Below, one piece after another: positions 24,760 to 36,290 of a DNA stretch of 64,000 nt (its first letter is position 1; every line of letters starts with the position of its first letter). Location: positions 7,116,001-7,180,000 of the forward strand of contig OW051494.1 in the NCBI GenBank assembly GCA_932521035.1. The letters run 5' to 3'. The position numbers and the translations under genes were made by a program. The notes beneath the pieces were generated by a model. The model saw only the letters and a list, made by a program, of their open reading frames with translations. It was not told the DNA's origin and made no database searches. Origin of the DNA: Oscheius dolichura. Its lineage: Eukaryota; Nematoda; Chromadorea; Rhabditida; Rhabditidae.

Positions 24760-27700
24760 ATGAACTCATATGGTATATATGGGAAGCCTAGTTTTTTTGG
24801 ACCGTCGCCTACGCGCAATCCCTTGCCACCAAAAAACGATGGAAGTGTAGTAATCAACGGCAAAATATGTAATTTTACATTATTAATTCACATTCCAGTG
24901 CAGCGCTTTAGTTAGACCAGTAGCTCAAGGAAAAAACTGTGACGCCCCAACACCAATGAATGAAGATTTTGAAAAAGAATACTCGTACAGATTGGCCTTA
25001 TCTAAACCGTTCTTTGAGAAACTTGCAGAAATGATTGGAAGTCAAGTTTTAGAAACAACATGTGTTTGTTAGTTACATTGATACGATTTTTACTATATAT
25101 TTCTAGGTGGAACAGACAAGCGTAAGAGGCTTGTTGTCCATTTCTCAAACGTTCCCGCGATGCTAATTTGTGGAGAACGTGCAAAAGCCGGGCATAAAGT
25201 TCCGGACTCGTAAGTTCCATTTGTTTTAGTTATGCAATGATATAGATTAAAAGCAGCAGCCTCTTACATGGCGTTTTTTCACAAAATGACTTCTTTTGAA
25301 CTAATTCCTCCTGGAGTATACGACTTAGCTTGCCGGAAGCAGGTATAATTTTTTAAAACAGTTCCATTGTTTAGAATGTTGCCGCATGCCTCGATATTTT
25401 GGTTCCTTTTATGTCTCCCACAATGGAGAAATTGAAAAATATGTTACAAAGAGGTTTAGCTTTCGAATTACCTTTATGCTTTGTATTTATAGCAGAAATT
25501 AAAAACACTAGTTTTGAGCCATTAGGTGCGTCCATTGGTGAAAAAGATACGCAAAGAGCCCAGTTATGTTCTCGACTACAAACAGAATGGGGAGTCTGGG
25601 CAAAAACTTACTGGACACCCTTGGAGCAGAAATTAACCGAAGATATTGTAATAAAAAATCAGTTCAGATGTATATCGATTCAATTTTAGCAAGCAGTTCC
25701 ACAAGGAAACGACCATGTGCCTTATGTTCGTAAAACCGAAGAAGAGATAGCACTTTCTAGGGTGACAACGGTTTCTTAATGTCTTTTTATTAATACTTTT
25801 TCAGGAACAAAGCCGTCTTATGGGAGAGCAACACAATGTCTCTGAAGCTTCTAAAAAACGAAAGTCATCCCTGGATGGACCACCGTCAAGGTTTGGTCCA
25901 CCTGCTAGGCGCACGCAAATCAAACACATTGAAACAGTTGGTTCATACGGTATATTTTTAAATTTTTTTTCTATGATTATAGATATCACCACCTTTTGTT
26001 ACATCCGATTATCTGCATCCATATACGCGTTCTTTCGAACCGCCTGCTCATTCATACAATCATGGGCCGACACCTCCACCGCCGCCACCGCCTCCTCCTC
26101 CAGAGCCCTATAGACGTACTCCTTTATTAAGTGAACCGCCTAGGACGAGGTATAACTTTTTTCCCGCTCCTCCTAGCCGCAAGCCATTGTTACCAAGTTT
26201 GTTTTTCTTATGGCATTGAGAACTGTTTTCAGCACCAGGGATGCCTCCTTATCATATGATAGATCACCGCCGTGCTGATTTTGTTCACAATGAAATAAAA
26301 TATCTTGTTGGAATGTTCGAAGAAAGGTTTATTAACCCGGATGGGACCAGGTTTCCTATAATGGATTCACCTATAGTGCAAAGAGCACTTAATCTAGACT
26401 ACACGAGTCTACCAGATGCAGAACATATTCTTAGCTCGCTACAGGTTAATTTTCTTTTATCTGAAATATATTTTTCAGAAAGCATGGACAGAATTATCGA
26501 CGAATAATACTCATGATACTAATTCTTATTCTCTTTCTAATTCCAACGTATGTTTTTTTATTGATTTTGTTTTTGCTGGAATTAAAAAAATAACCCAAAA
26601 TGGGAAACATGTTTCTGTAAGCAATTTTTCATTCATGTTTCTTGGGTAGACGATTACAACCGAATTTGCTTGCTCGTATTTTGTATTACATACTAGTTGA
26701 CAACTTTTTAATAATTAAATTGTAGCTTTTGATGTTCAGTGGTCTTACATATCACCGTCTCCGGCCAGGTGAAGAAGTACGAGAAGGACAACAGGCGTTA
26801 TGGAATCGAACAGGATCTGATGATTTTTGCCCAGTAACGGTAAGATAATTTATTGAATATCACCACAATAGTTTTTGTTGAGCGGGAATGCGCAAACATA
26901 TTCGTTATTGCTTTCCGTATTTTGCTGCGAATACCATCTACCGGTTTTTATATTTACTAGGGTTACCAAGTCCTCTTGCATTTTTAACGGCTCTGCAATT
27001 TAATTTTTGTTTAAAAATTATCGTTACGTCCTGATGCCCAATTGGTATAATTGGAATAAGTCAGGTCTGTCCAGACCCATTGGCCCATTGTAGTTCGATA
27101 TCCAATTGGCATATATGTGAGCCTGTCGGAAGCTACTTCTAAAAACACAATTTATTAAATTCTATAAAGCGAATACTTGATAGCCAATTTATGTACTGCT
27201 CGTTTTCTGCGTCACTGGAAATGGAAGGGAGATGACCGAGAATGGCAGCACATTGCTTCTCCGATTCCAAAACTTCCGCCTCCTCATAAATAGAATGGCT
27301 TGTAACAAACCACCTAGAGCCTTACAGTCTTCACACATTCTAGTCTTACTTTTGAAATTTATCCGCATAAAATATATATGGATTCTTATCATTTGGAGTT
27401 ATCAAAGGGGCAGCAGACTTACCGTTTTTGCAACGGGGTATCTATAAAATTATTTGCCGTTTCCTTTATATCACTTCGCAAATAAAAGCGTTTAAAGTCT
27501 GGTCGTTGTCCTCCATAATCTGCCATGTGACAGCTAACGGGAAGTTGTTGGCGAAAACTCCTACAGAAGTATTGGTGGGTGTTGTTTTATTTTCTGCAAA
27601 TGTGTTTTTTCTTGTGTTTTCATTTACTGAAATCGCTGTAGCTGAAGCTTTTGCCATCAGACCACTGCCACTTTCCCTTAAAATGGTTGGCGCCAATCCA

Positions 27701-28225
27701 AGCGTTATCGTACTTATCACTAAGGAAAGCTAAAATTATTTAATTTCATATTTTTTCTAAATATGTTTCCAACATGTGGTGATAAATGTTTCATGTTCTT
27801 TACTTCTAATGGAAGTAAGATGCCCGCCGTAAAGGTTACACGTCGCATCAGCTGAAGACCATCGAAGCCGCACGCTAAATGTAATTAAAAAGGCTAAGGT
27901 GGTGATATACTGGCTAAACAAATAACATGAGTTGTAAAGTGTAGACTCTACGGTGTTTAATGGGCAGATTCCATAGGTGCTTGCAACAGCAGCCAGAAAT
28001 AAGAAAGTTCGCAGCATCTGTTACGGCACGGAATGCGCTCTTATCTTACCAGGATTTCGCTGATAATATGTTATTCAATTTCGTTATAAAAATGAAGTGT
28101 ATTCTGTTCATATAATAATCGTGTATTTTCAGATATCACGGGTGAAGTTACAAAAGGCTGTAATCGATTTCGACGATGACATGGAAATTGTTCAGTTGAA
28201 GGATCTCTATTTTTTAGGTTATTAG
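24760..28225 (+). CDS. unrecognised proline-rich protein, multi-exon, hosting a nested lectin gene
   Basis: The start at 24760 lies 5 nt after a ctgtttcag acceptor. The chain reads MNSYGIYGKPSFFGPSP.., a globular N-terminal region (NEDFEKEYSYRLALSKPFFE; FELIPPGVYDLACRKQN; FELPLCFVFIAEIKN), a basic KKRKSSLDGPPSRFGPPARR segment that could be a nuclear signal, a run of about ten prolines (TPPPPPPPPPPEP), a second conserved-looking block (HRRADFVHNEIKYLVGMFEE), and an end at about 28225 (VIDFDDDMEIVQLKDLYF). About eleven exons join with consistent phase, although the junction before the proline run needs a weak GTTGGT donor. The last intron (about 26840-28130) is 1.3 kb and contains the minus-strand lectin gene. 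A role in RNA processing or transcription is only a guess from composition. Confidence 0.65.
27466..28017 (-). CDS. secreted C-type lectin-like domain protein, nested
   Basis: The signal peptide MLRTFLFLAAVASTYG is followed by one C-type lectin-like domain: CYLFSH, RWSSADATCNLYGGHLTSI (the conserved ADATC..GGHL..I block), AWIGANHFKGKWQWSDG, and C-terminal ITWQIMEDNDQ..AFICEV. Four exons with 37-45 nt introns restore this order. The EPN/QPD and WND calcium-sugar motifs are absent, so sugar binding is doubtful. Nematodes carry large clec families, often linked to immunity. It lies entirely within the last intron of the plus-strand proline-rich gene. Confidence 0.8.
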
Positions 28226-28354
28226 TGATACAGCTAGTTATTATTGAGCCTATTGTGATAAAGTTTTTTTTTACTAAAAAGATTTATTCGTTTAAAAATA
28301 CTATGAAAAAAAGGTGTTATGAAAGTTGCGCTCATCATTTGAGTAATAGACGCA

Positions 28355-30585
28355 TTATTTTTCTTTCTTCGATTCTAGAGGTGCACTGTCGGAGGCATTA
28401 TCCACTACCGCTGCGTTGTCGTTTGCGGATGGTTCCATAGAAACTCCAAATTCATTGACACGTTTAGGGTCAACGCGATAAACCCATCGCTGATAAAGGT
28501 AGATCTGGAAGTTATCATTAAACAAATAAAATATATGCATACTAAGAAGATAATATCATCTCTAAAACAGCTGACACGGTATAACCACGGCATGCGAGTC
28601 ACAAAAGCAAAAAGATCATCAATGAATGTATTTATAAACTTGTAAGTCATCATTCGCCATGGGAGATGAGCCACAGATTTTAACTTGTAATTGATAAAGA
28701 GCTGAAACATTTACCATTTAAAGTTTACAATTACACTACCTGTGGAGTCATTGCAATAAAACCAAACGTAAGAAGGAATCCGTAAAGGATGTTCAAGACG
28801 AAAGAGTACCATCCTTTATGCTCATTATAAAGAAGGCTATATATGCCGTATCCAAATAGCAATGGAAATAATGCCCACGATAGATATTTAAAAGCCATCT
28901 GAAACAATTTGAAAAAAGAGTAGTACATACCTCATCATAAACTTTTGTCTCCGATTCTACATATGAGCCCTTATCATTAAAAGAAACACGGGGAAGGACG
29001 CCAAATAGTTTTTCATTCCAATTAACCTGAAAAATAAGTACGCCAAGCTGATAATTAAGCACACGTGAACATCCAACACTTTCGGGATTTTCCAGCATTC
29101 TATTAGAAGTCCTACTCCGGTCGAGCATTTAATCATGAAGTTGGTATCATTGTCACAGACGTACAGGAATACTACAGCCGACTAAACGAAGTTAATGGAA
29201 ATGGTCAAATTAAAACCTGGAAAATGTTGAACAGGACAGTTTTTACGGACAATCCAGAGAGATCATTACGTGAATTCCAGAATTGAATGTCATTTTTAAA
29301 AGCAAGGAATTCGAAAATCATATGAAGAACAGAGACTATCAAAGTAATACCTAACAGGATAATAACATATAGATCTTGAAAACTAACCGAGTAAAACGTG
29401 GTTGGTTTCAATTAGAGCTATCTTGAGGCTATCGTCTCCTTCCTCGTCTTGTTCCAAGTCCAAAAAGGACATTTTATTTTGGCTTCTTGCATCCCATGAA
29501 CTGTATAACATGAATTTCATCATACTTATAGGCTGAAAGACGATTCGCAAATCGATATCTTTCATCGAGTCGTCCAAGGGTTTGTAATCGGTGTTGAGAT
29601 TCCAAAACGTGTTAAACATGAAAAATGGATGGTAGAAGCGCCCATCTTCACTGAATTTAACTTCAGCCTGAGGTAGCGACCCGCCTAGAAAACATTAGAA
29701 AATAATGGTAAAATGCAAACCTTTGCTCAATATTTGTTGGTCATATGCCAAATTTAACGTAATATTTGGATGCCAATGATTTAAAACTTCAAATTGTAGG
29801 GAATCAGCCTTGCTCTGCTCAATAGGACTTTTTTCACTTTCTCCTGTTAACAAATTTGACGTTCTCTTGTAATATTTTTTCTTATATTTGTTGAGTTGCT
29901 TGACATAATGAGCCTTCTGCAAATGATTAGAAATTATACCCAACATTTCCATGGGCAATTTATACAAAACTCAAGGCAGCGCTTTATAGAAATTAGAAAT
30001 AGGGAAGTATGAATACCTGCTTCCATGGAAGGTATTCAGCGTCGCTATTAGGATCTTTGCTAATTAGAACATGTAGATATAACGATTCGTTACGAAGAAG
30101 ACATTCAGGTGTGGAAATGGTTCGGTCTATTTGAAAAACACTATCCTTAAACAACATGCTTATATACAATATAAGGACCATTTACCTGATTATCTCCCTC
30201 ACTCCAATTACCGTATTCTAAGCCCTGCAAAATCCAAAATGGGGTTAAATTATTAGGTTCTGGAAGTAGCAGCTGATCATGTAGATATACAACGAGATCG
30301 TAGCGTTGTCCAAATGCAAAACTGTTCTGGGCAGCTGGCCAACTGCCAGTAGCTGACAATGGATTCTCGGAAGAAGTCGAGCTCGTCATATACTAAATTT
30401 AAAAACGTGAAGGAATAGTAGAAAAAACATACCGTAATGACTTGCTTGAAAATGTACATAAGTATCAGTTGGCGTACAATCTTAGCAGCAAGTCCAATAA
30501 AACCACCCTATAAAGATAAATATTGTGCTATTCACAATTATACTCTTTCAGCTTGTGCTGGCTCAGCATTATTGTCGACTTCCAT
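28355..30585 (-). CDS. CLPTM1: CLPTM1-family multi-pass membrane protein
   Basis: CLPTM1 proteins act in the ER and affect surface delivery of receptors such as GABA-A. The start is MEVDNNAEPAQAERGGFIG at 30585, about 30 nt after a tttag acceptor. Landmarks: an extended luminal domain (YDLVVYLHDQ; HWHPNITLNLAYD; FHPFFMFNTFWNLN-like region), then membrane segments (IILLGITLIVSVLHMIFEFL preceding AFKNDIQFWN, the conserved NDI.FW block), a C-terminal bundle with TPQLFINYKLKSVAHLPWR and FIDDLFAFVTRMP, and a charged end. About nine exons are separated by short introns. The AT-rich composition matches its left neighbour. Confidence 0.9.
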
Positions 30586-31210
30586 AGTGCCTTGTGTAGC
30601 CAAATGTTGGAAGGTCACTAAATTGCCAAATATTACGATGTTAGTCAAACATGTTCGCATATATGAAAAAAAAATGAAAAGATGAAATAAGTTTGCGTTC
30701 GCCGAATTATTAAATTTTTGTATAGCACCTTACAAATACATATATAAGTTGGATAATCCCAGCATAAGCATAAGTTCTCAAACGATCATCAGAAGTAAAT
30801 TTAGATTAGAAACACTTGTTGGAAATACACTTTCACTTAGTTCTTCGCACCAGCCCGAATTGCAATCATGCATACAAGTTAATACTATACCAATGAGAGA
30901 ATATAACATATAACACGAGTTCAAACAATTCATAGTCCGAAAGGACAAAAAGAATAGTCCGCTCACCAGAAACAGTTTTTGCAACTGCCGAAAGCATTAT
31001 TGTATGTCACGCTACCGGATTGCGCCATCGAAAATTTGAAACCGACACCGAGTGTCCTTCTCATTTCTGCCCTGACCGACACCTAGTTTTGCTCCTCACA
31101 GTTATTTATTTAATGTAATTATGATTCTCCTTGCTATATCAAACACTGAGCAAAATGACTACCTCTCCCATGAACAGGAAAACCTTAGTGTTTCTCTTTG
31201 ATCAACGGAG
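30586..31210. other. spacer upstream of CLPTM1, content unresolved
   Basis: AT-rich. A minus-strand frame from 30984 (several Cys, hydrophobic start) and possible acceptors suggest untranslated exons of CLPTM1 or a tiny separate gene, but I could not build a model with consistent frames. Confidence 0.4.
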
Positions 31211-31900
31211 ATGCCGTCTACTCGACTAATTTGTCTTGCTTATCTTCCAAGATTCGGAGATGATACGGCGAAAACGTTTCACCTGCTGAGCGTCTGGGAA
31301 ATTCCAAAGAAATGCATCAATGCCGCAATCGATAGTCACCGTGACTCAGTTCAATTCAGTCTTCCCTAATGGTTCTTCCCGAGGTATTCCCTCTGAAGCA
31401 CATCAAACGTTCCCGGTCGCCATTGAATTTCAGCCGAATACCTGGTCTTCTTTGTGTTCAAATTATTTCAAAGGTGATTCCGTTTCTTTCTTTTTCAAGC
31501 AAACATCTCGTTTATCTTTAGCAAACCGCCAGAACGGTTTTCACCCTCCCCCATACAGATGCGAGATGTTGCTGCCTGTGGAAATGTCTCTTCGTCGCAA
31601 CCGCTATGCGGCTTTGGTTCGTGAAGTTCTCGAAAAATATGATAAGGTACGAGAGGAGAAGTTCCTCGGACAACCTGTCTCCTTCGTCTTTCCTGTAAAA
31701 AGTGTCTCGCATAGCGTGAAGAACGCCAGATTGAGCACTGTTGGCCATAAAAAACAAGATAAAATATGTCTTCAGAGTGAACTTATGGATTCCAAAAATA
31801 TCCAGCTGTTGTTTCCGATCTACATCTCCTCTCATCCTCTTGTCTTCTTCTCTTCTCTCCGAGTTGGCTTGGTTTGGCGCGGGCGGCCAGGTCGCCGGGC
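31211..31900 (+). CDS. hypothetical protein, 3' end uncertain
   Basis: Exons 31211-31291, 31350-31473, 31522-31646 and from 31776 join in frame across 48-129 nt introns. The protein begins MPSTRLICLAYLPRFGDD and includes EMLLPVEMSLRRNRYAALVR followed by EVLEKYDK. No family is recognised. The final exon runs into GC-rich repeat sequence where the frame stays open for composition reasons, so the end (about 31900) is approximate. Confidence 0.4.
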
Positions 31901-31922
31901 CCTTATTCTTCCTCCTCCCCAA

Positions 31923-31978
31923 ACACGCCTCTTAACGCGTGTTGGGCTCCTCAACACGTCTCTTAACGCGTGTTGAGG
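31923..31978. repeat. near-tandem palindromic 21-bp repeat
   Basis: Two close copies of a unit reading cacgYctcttaacgcgtgttg (31924-31944 and 31955-31975). The second is flanked so that cctcaacacg (31949-31958) and cgtgttgagg (31969-31978) form a hairpin. Confidence 0.75.
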
Positions 31979-31991
31979 CAAGAGTTGCGTC

Positions 31992-32397
31992 CGGCCGGCG
32001 CCTGCTCGACCTCCGGCCTCGTCTCCCATCCGAGACGAGTGCGCGGGACTGCGTGGTCTTCAGGTGGCCGCCGGACCATCCAACTCTTCGTTGGCCTCTC
32101 CTCGGGTTCAACGGAACCGGGCTCAACATCAATCAAAAACAACAGCCACCCAGGCAAAAGGCAAGCAAACTGACGAGCCAACTCGCCTGAAGAGATTAGT
32201 TGCTGGCTAAGCCGCTTCGACTGGTCAGCCGACAGGACCGGCCGGATACCGGATCGGATAGTTTCATTATACGGTATCCGAAATTTTTCGGATAATGAAA
32301 ATCACTATCCGCACAGGCCGGTGCTCGACCTCCGGCCTCGTCTTCCATCCGGGACGAGTGCGCGGGACAGTGCGGGCTTCAGGTGGCCGCCGGACCG
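31992..32397. repeat. direct repeat pair of about 85 bp with an inverted repeat between
   Basis: The segment 31992-32077 recurs at about 32311-32397 with only scattered differences (shared core ctcgacctccggcctcgt, then acgagtgcgcggga and tcaggtggccgcc). Between the copies, 32240-32310 holds an imperfect inverted repeat built on cggatacc/ggtatccg and ggatagtttcattat/ataatgaaaat. This looks like a small non-autonomous element or remnant. No transposase is seen. Confidence 0.7.
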
Positions 32398-32722
32398 GCT
32401 GTCTCTTTCCCTTTTTGTAGAAATAGAGGGGATGATGATGTATGCGAGACATTCCTGTACCCACCAAGAGAAGAAGCAAACGAACCTTTGGGGCTTTTCA
32501 ACTGGGCAGGGCTATACAGTGTTCTCGTCCATCGTCTGCCCTGCTCACAATATCATTCTTTATAGAATAAACTTCATAAAATAATAGATATATATTTCTG
32601 GGCAAAAATAGGAATAAAATACGGATATCTTCCCAAAATGAGACCGGAATGGTGGGTGGGTGTGCGGGGGCGAGATCAAAAAGTGAATCAATGGCTTGTC
32701 TTCTCCCTGATTTGGACTGCTC

Positions 32723-35700
32723 CTAGTCAAAATAGCCCGGCAGCCCAGTGAACGGAGTACACTTGGCTGCAGCAGCTGCAGCCGCCGCCGTGGGCATTAT
32801 CCGCGGTGCTGATGTGCCGTTGCGACATCGGAACTGGGAGCGAAAGTCTCTGAACACGACGGATTGAGAAGAGGAATAGGGAGACAGACGGACCTCTTCT
32901 GCTTCTGTCGCTGGTTACAGAACCACACCCGGACCACGTTCTTTTTCAGGTCTAATTTCTCGGCAATCTGGGCAATCCTCTCACCCGAAGGCCTCGGCTG
33001 CTGTCTGGAAAAGTGGGGCACGTGTTGCAGCCACCCTGGACAGGAGGATACCTGAAGTAGTCTTCGAGAAGACGCTTCTCCGGAGCCGCGATGCTGGTCC
33101 TTTTCCTCTTCTTGTCAGTATTGGGGAGGATGCCCGAGATGTCTCCACAGGTGTCCTTCTGCTTCATGGCCTCCTCCGCCTTTTCCAACCACGAATGGAG
33201 GATGGGCTTTAGCGCAACCTGAAAATAACGATAGACTCTAACAGGGCGGACACTGACCATGTTGTTATGGGACAGGGTCAGGGACTCGAATCTACAGATG
33301 GTCGACTGCGAGAGGCTGCCCACCCCGGGCATCTTCAGATGGGCCAGGGCCTTTCCGACGTCCGCCTGGGTCACTCCCAGTTTGATCCTCCTCTGCTTGA
33401 AATGCTCGGCGAACCGTTCCAATTCCCGTGGGTCTGTGTCGATCTCTGTAAATTCATTTGTTTATTTCTCTTTTTGGTATCACATACCGGCTGAGGGGGC
33501 GGCGAGGGGGTATCTGGCTACTTGAGATGGGGCCGAGATAGCGGAGGTAGCAAAGGACGGGGCCATCGGGTACTGGGTGAAGTGAGTGGGCCCACCGTAA
33601 CCCATCTGGGAGGCCATGACCTAAAAGAAGAGATTGGAAAAGGGCGAAAAGGTAGAGAGCTACTTGTTGGAGGGAGGTCATGGGCTCCATGGACTGGTCG
33701 GAGGAGGTGGGGACGAGGGAAGATGCGTCAAAGGCTTCGGAAGAGGTAGGAAGACCGTGGTAGATATTGGTCGGGTCCTGGCCACCCATCAGATAGTTAC
33801 TGGAATTGGTCTGCTTGGTCTGCCCAATGGAGCTGTCTCACCTGAACATGTCCTGCGGCCTCATTAGGGGGTTGGTGAGGTTGACGTTCTTGACGTCGAT
33901 GTCCGCGAGGGCAGCGGCCTGGGCTGCTCTCGCTTGGAAGAGGGAGTCGTCGAAGGGGGCGAAGAGGGAGTTGTTGAACTGGAAGAGGACGAGGATAAGT
34001 ACAGGCGTACGAGAAGGAGGAGTGAGCCTGGCCAGCTCGCAGATTCACCTGGCCAATTAGCCTTATGATCAGAGTGTCTGTGGCCGGTTATTAATAATTG
34101 GGAGAGGAAATGGGCCCTGAATTATTGAAGGAGATCCGGTGTTTTCGGTTGCTTTACTATTTACGAGCCATTATTAATTTTTCAGCTTCCCTCGGGAATT
34201 CCTCGAAACTCCTCAACCTGCCCTCCAATTTGTCCCTCTCAGGTGTGTATGCCGCCTTTTTCGGGTTGTCGCCCCCTTCCCCTCTCGGGATGGATCAATG
34301 TCGTGAGGAGAGGAGGCAAGCGTGAGAAGGGCCTACCGTAATCGTTCTCCCTGCCTTCGAATCCAACGCGAGACGGCCGGCAGAGTCATTAATATTTCAT
34401 TGACTCGTTGCCCCCGACGAGCCGGGCAGCAGCAGCAGTCCTCCCTCCTCTCTTTCTCTTTAGCTAACATAGAGAGAGAGAGAGAGAGAGAGCTAGCTAA
34501 TCTAATGGGGAAGGAGGCGGGGGAGGAGGAGACGCCTCAATACCATATTCAAATCGGAATACGTGAGAGGGATAGGGAGGACAGGATGAGCAGAGGCCAG
34601 GGATGTGAGTGAGGAGGTTCTTGGGGAGGTTCTAGGAGAGGCACACCATCCCAAAGAGAGTGCCGTGCCTGATAAATTACTATAGACAGGCCTGCGCGGC
34701 GGTCTAGGTGAACGCCCGGCCTTCCTTCCCGTGTCAAAGTGGAAAATTCAAACTGTCTTGTGACAGGGAGCTTGATTCTCGACAGGACTGCCCCTTTGAA
34801 TCTCTTCTGACGGCCAATTTAAACTGAAGGGATACGGTAACGAATGTAGACCCCCATCTCCCTAACAAAGGAGATTCTCAACGGGAGGGGGGAGGGGAGA
34901 CTCAGAAAAGCTGTTGAAAATGTTAAGCTTGATGAGATATTTTCCAGCTGTCGACAGTGTGCCGTTTGCCTTTTCTGCTAATGGGCAAAACCAGGCAGCC
35001 GAGGGGGGGGGGGGGGGGATCTACTGTCTTCTATTCGGGGGAAGCAGAGAACAGTCGACAGCTGGAAAATATCTTCGGGGGGAGACCTGCTTGTGCTCTT
35101 TTGATACTACTTGGCAGATATTCCCACACACTTCCGGAGGAGAAGATCTTTCCATCCTCTTGGTGGGAGGACAGGTGCCGGCCAATACGGTAATACAGGA
35201 GGACCAGAGAGGAGGATGAGAGCGAGTCGCACTTCGATCGTACGCCGTAGGCTGTTTATACGTAATTATAGGAATTTGATGACACTGTGTTTCGGGCCCT
35301 AACTTTTTTTTGGGTTTCTGTTGATTAAAATTGATTGAAAAGAAAAAAAGAAACCTGGGAGCCTTTCAATATGCCCCCGGAGAGCATTTCGATCACCGCG
35401 TATCATTCAACCTCAAGCGCAGGTGAATTTTCTTGTCTAAAAGAATCCGCACCCGAGCCGCCCTCGTCCCCCTTGTCTCTCCGCCTGTCTTCCCCGGAAC
35501 CGGTAAAGTTAGTTTTAATTGCAATCCGCCATGTTTAATTCCGGCGTCCGTGCATTTTCTATGGATGGGTTCAAAACATTGGCTAGCTAATTTTCATTAA
35601 AAATTGACCACGAGGAATAGGTCGACGGGGTGGGGAAGACAAGTGGCGACTTGTACTTTTAAGAGGGGAAAGAGACAAGAGGGAAGATGGATCAGGTGGA

Positions 35701-36290
35701 TCAAATGGGGAATTCATAGGAGAGCAGGACAGAGACTAGTGGCCACGGACAGGGAGACTAATTGGGAGGCCGTGTGATCCAGGGACGACTGTATTCCCCA
35801 GTATGAAACGATCTCTTGTATTGTTATTATTCATAAATTCCGGTTTAGTTAAAATCCCCGAGGATCTCTCACCAAAAGGAGATCGTCCTTTTCGTGAGAC
35901 CTGTCCTCCCCGTCACCCTGTGCCCGCCACCACCCTCAGAACTGTATGGTCTCAGTCCCTCTAGTTCAATTTTCTAGCGGATTAAAAATTGACCAGAGCC
36001 AATAATAAATAATTAATTCGACTATAAAACATTCAGAAAACGGCGTCGAGTCTCCCCGAGGCTCATGAATAGTCCAGGAAGTGTTCGCCCAGTACTTTCC
36101 GCCGTGCCGTTGATCATATCCCTCCCTGATTTCGGCCAGTGGCTATTCGAATTCGACCATTTTGGAGGGGGTAAAAGGAGACGGACAAGCTCACCGATTG
36201 CATTCTGTTCTTGTAGCTGTTGGGGCTGTATCGGCCGCCGTTGAGCTGGCCGTGAAGCTGGTTTAGAGACGGGTAGAGCGGCGCCTGCAT
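32723..36290 (-). CDS. unc-86: UNC-86, POU class IV (Brn3-type) homeodomain transcription factor
   Basis: Master regulator of neuronal identity in nematodes. Exons: 36290-36195 ([19 protein letters not shown]), 33978-33842, 33798-33664, 33620-33488, 33445-33258, 33218-33052, 33004-32894 and 32834-32723. The POU-specific domain ([20 protein letters not shown], then [20 protein letters not shown]) and the POU homeodomain ([38 protein letters not shown]) are complete and class IV in type, including the W-F-C-N-Q recognition helix. A short Ala-rich tail ends GLPGYFD. Intron 1 is 2.2 kb (33979-36194) in a genome of tiny introns, so it is a good candidate to hold enhancers. It also contains a microsatellite and a perfect inverted repeat. 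Confidence 0.94.
34471..34492. repeat. (AG)n microsatellite in unc-86 intron 1
   Basis: Eleven AG units followed by gctagcta. (CT)n runs of similar length occur at about 45037-45058 and 52228-52250. Confidence 0.9.
34936..35073. repeat. perfect 20-bp inverted repeat around a G15 tract, unc-86 intron 1
   Basis: 34936-34955 (gatattttccagctgtcgac) and 35054-35073 are exact reverse complements, separated by 98 bp that include about 15 consecutive G (35005-35019). Transcribed from either strand it would form a long hairpin. There is no coding sequence. Confidence 0.9.
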
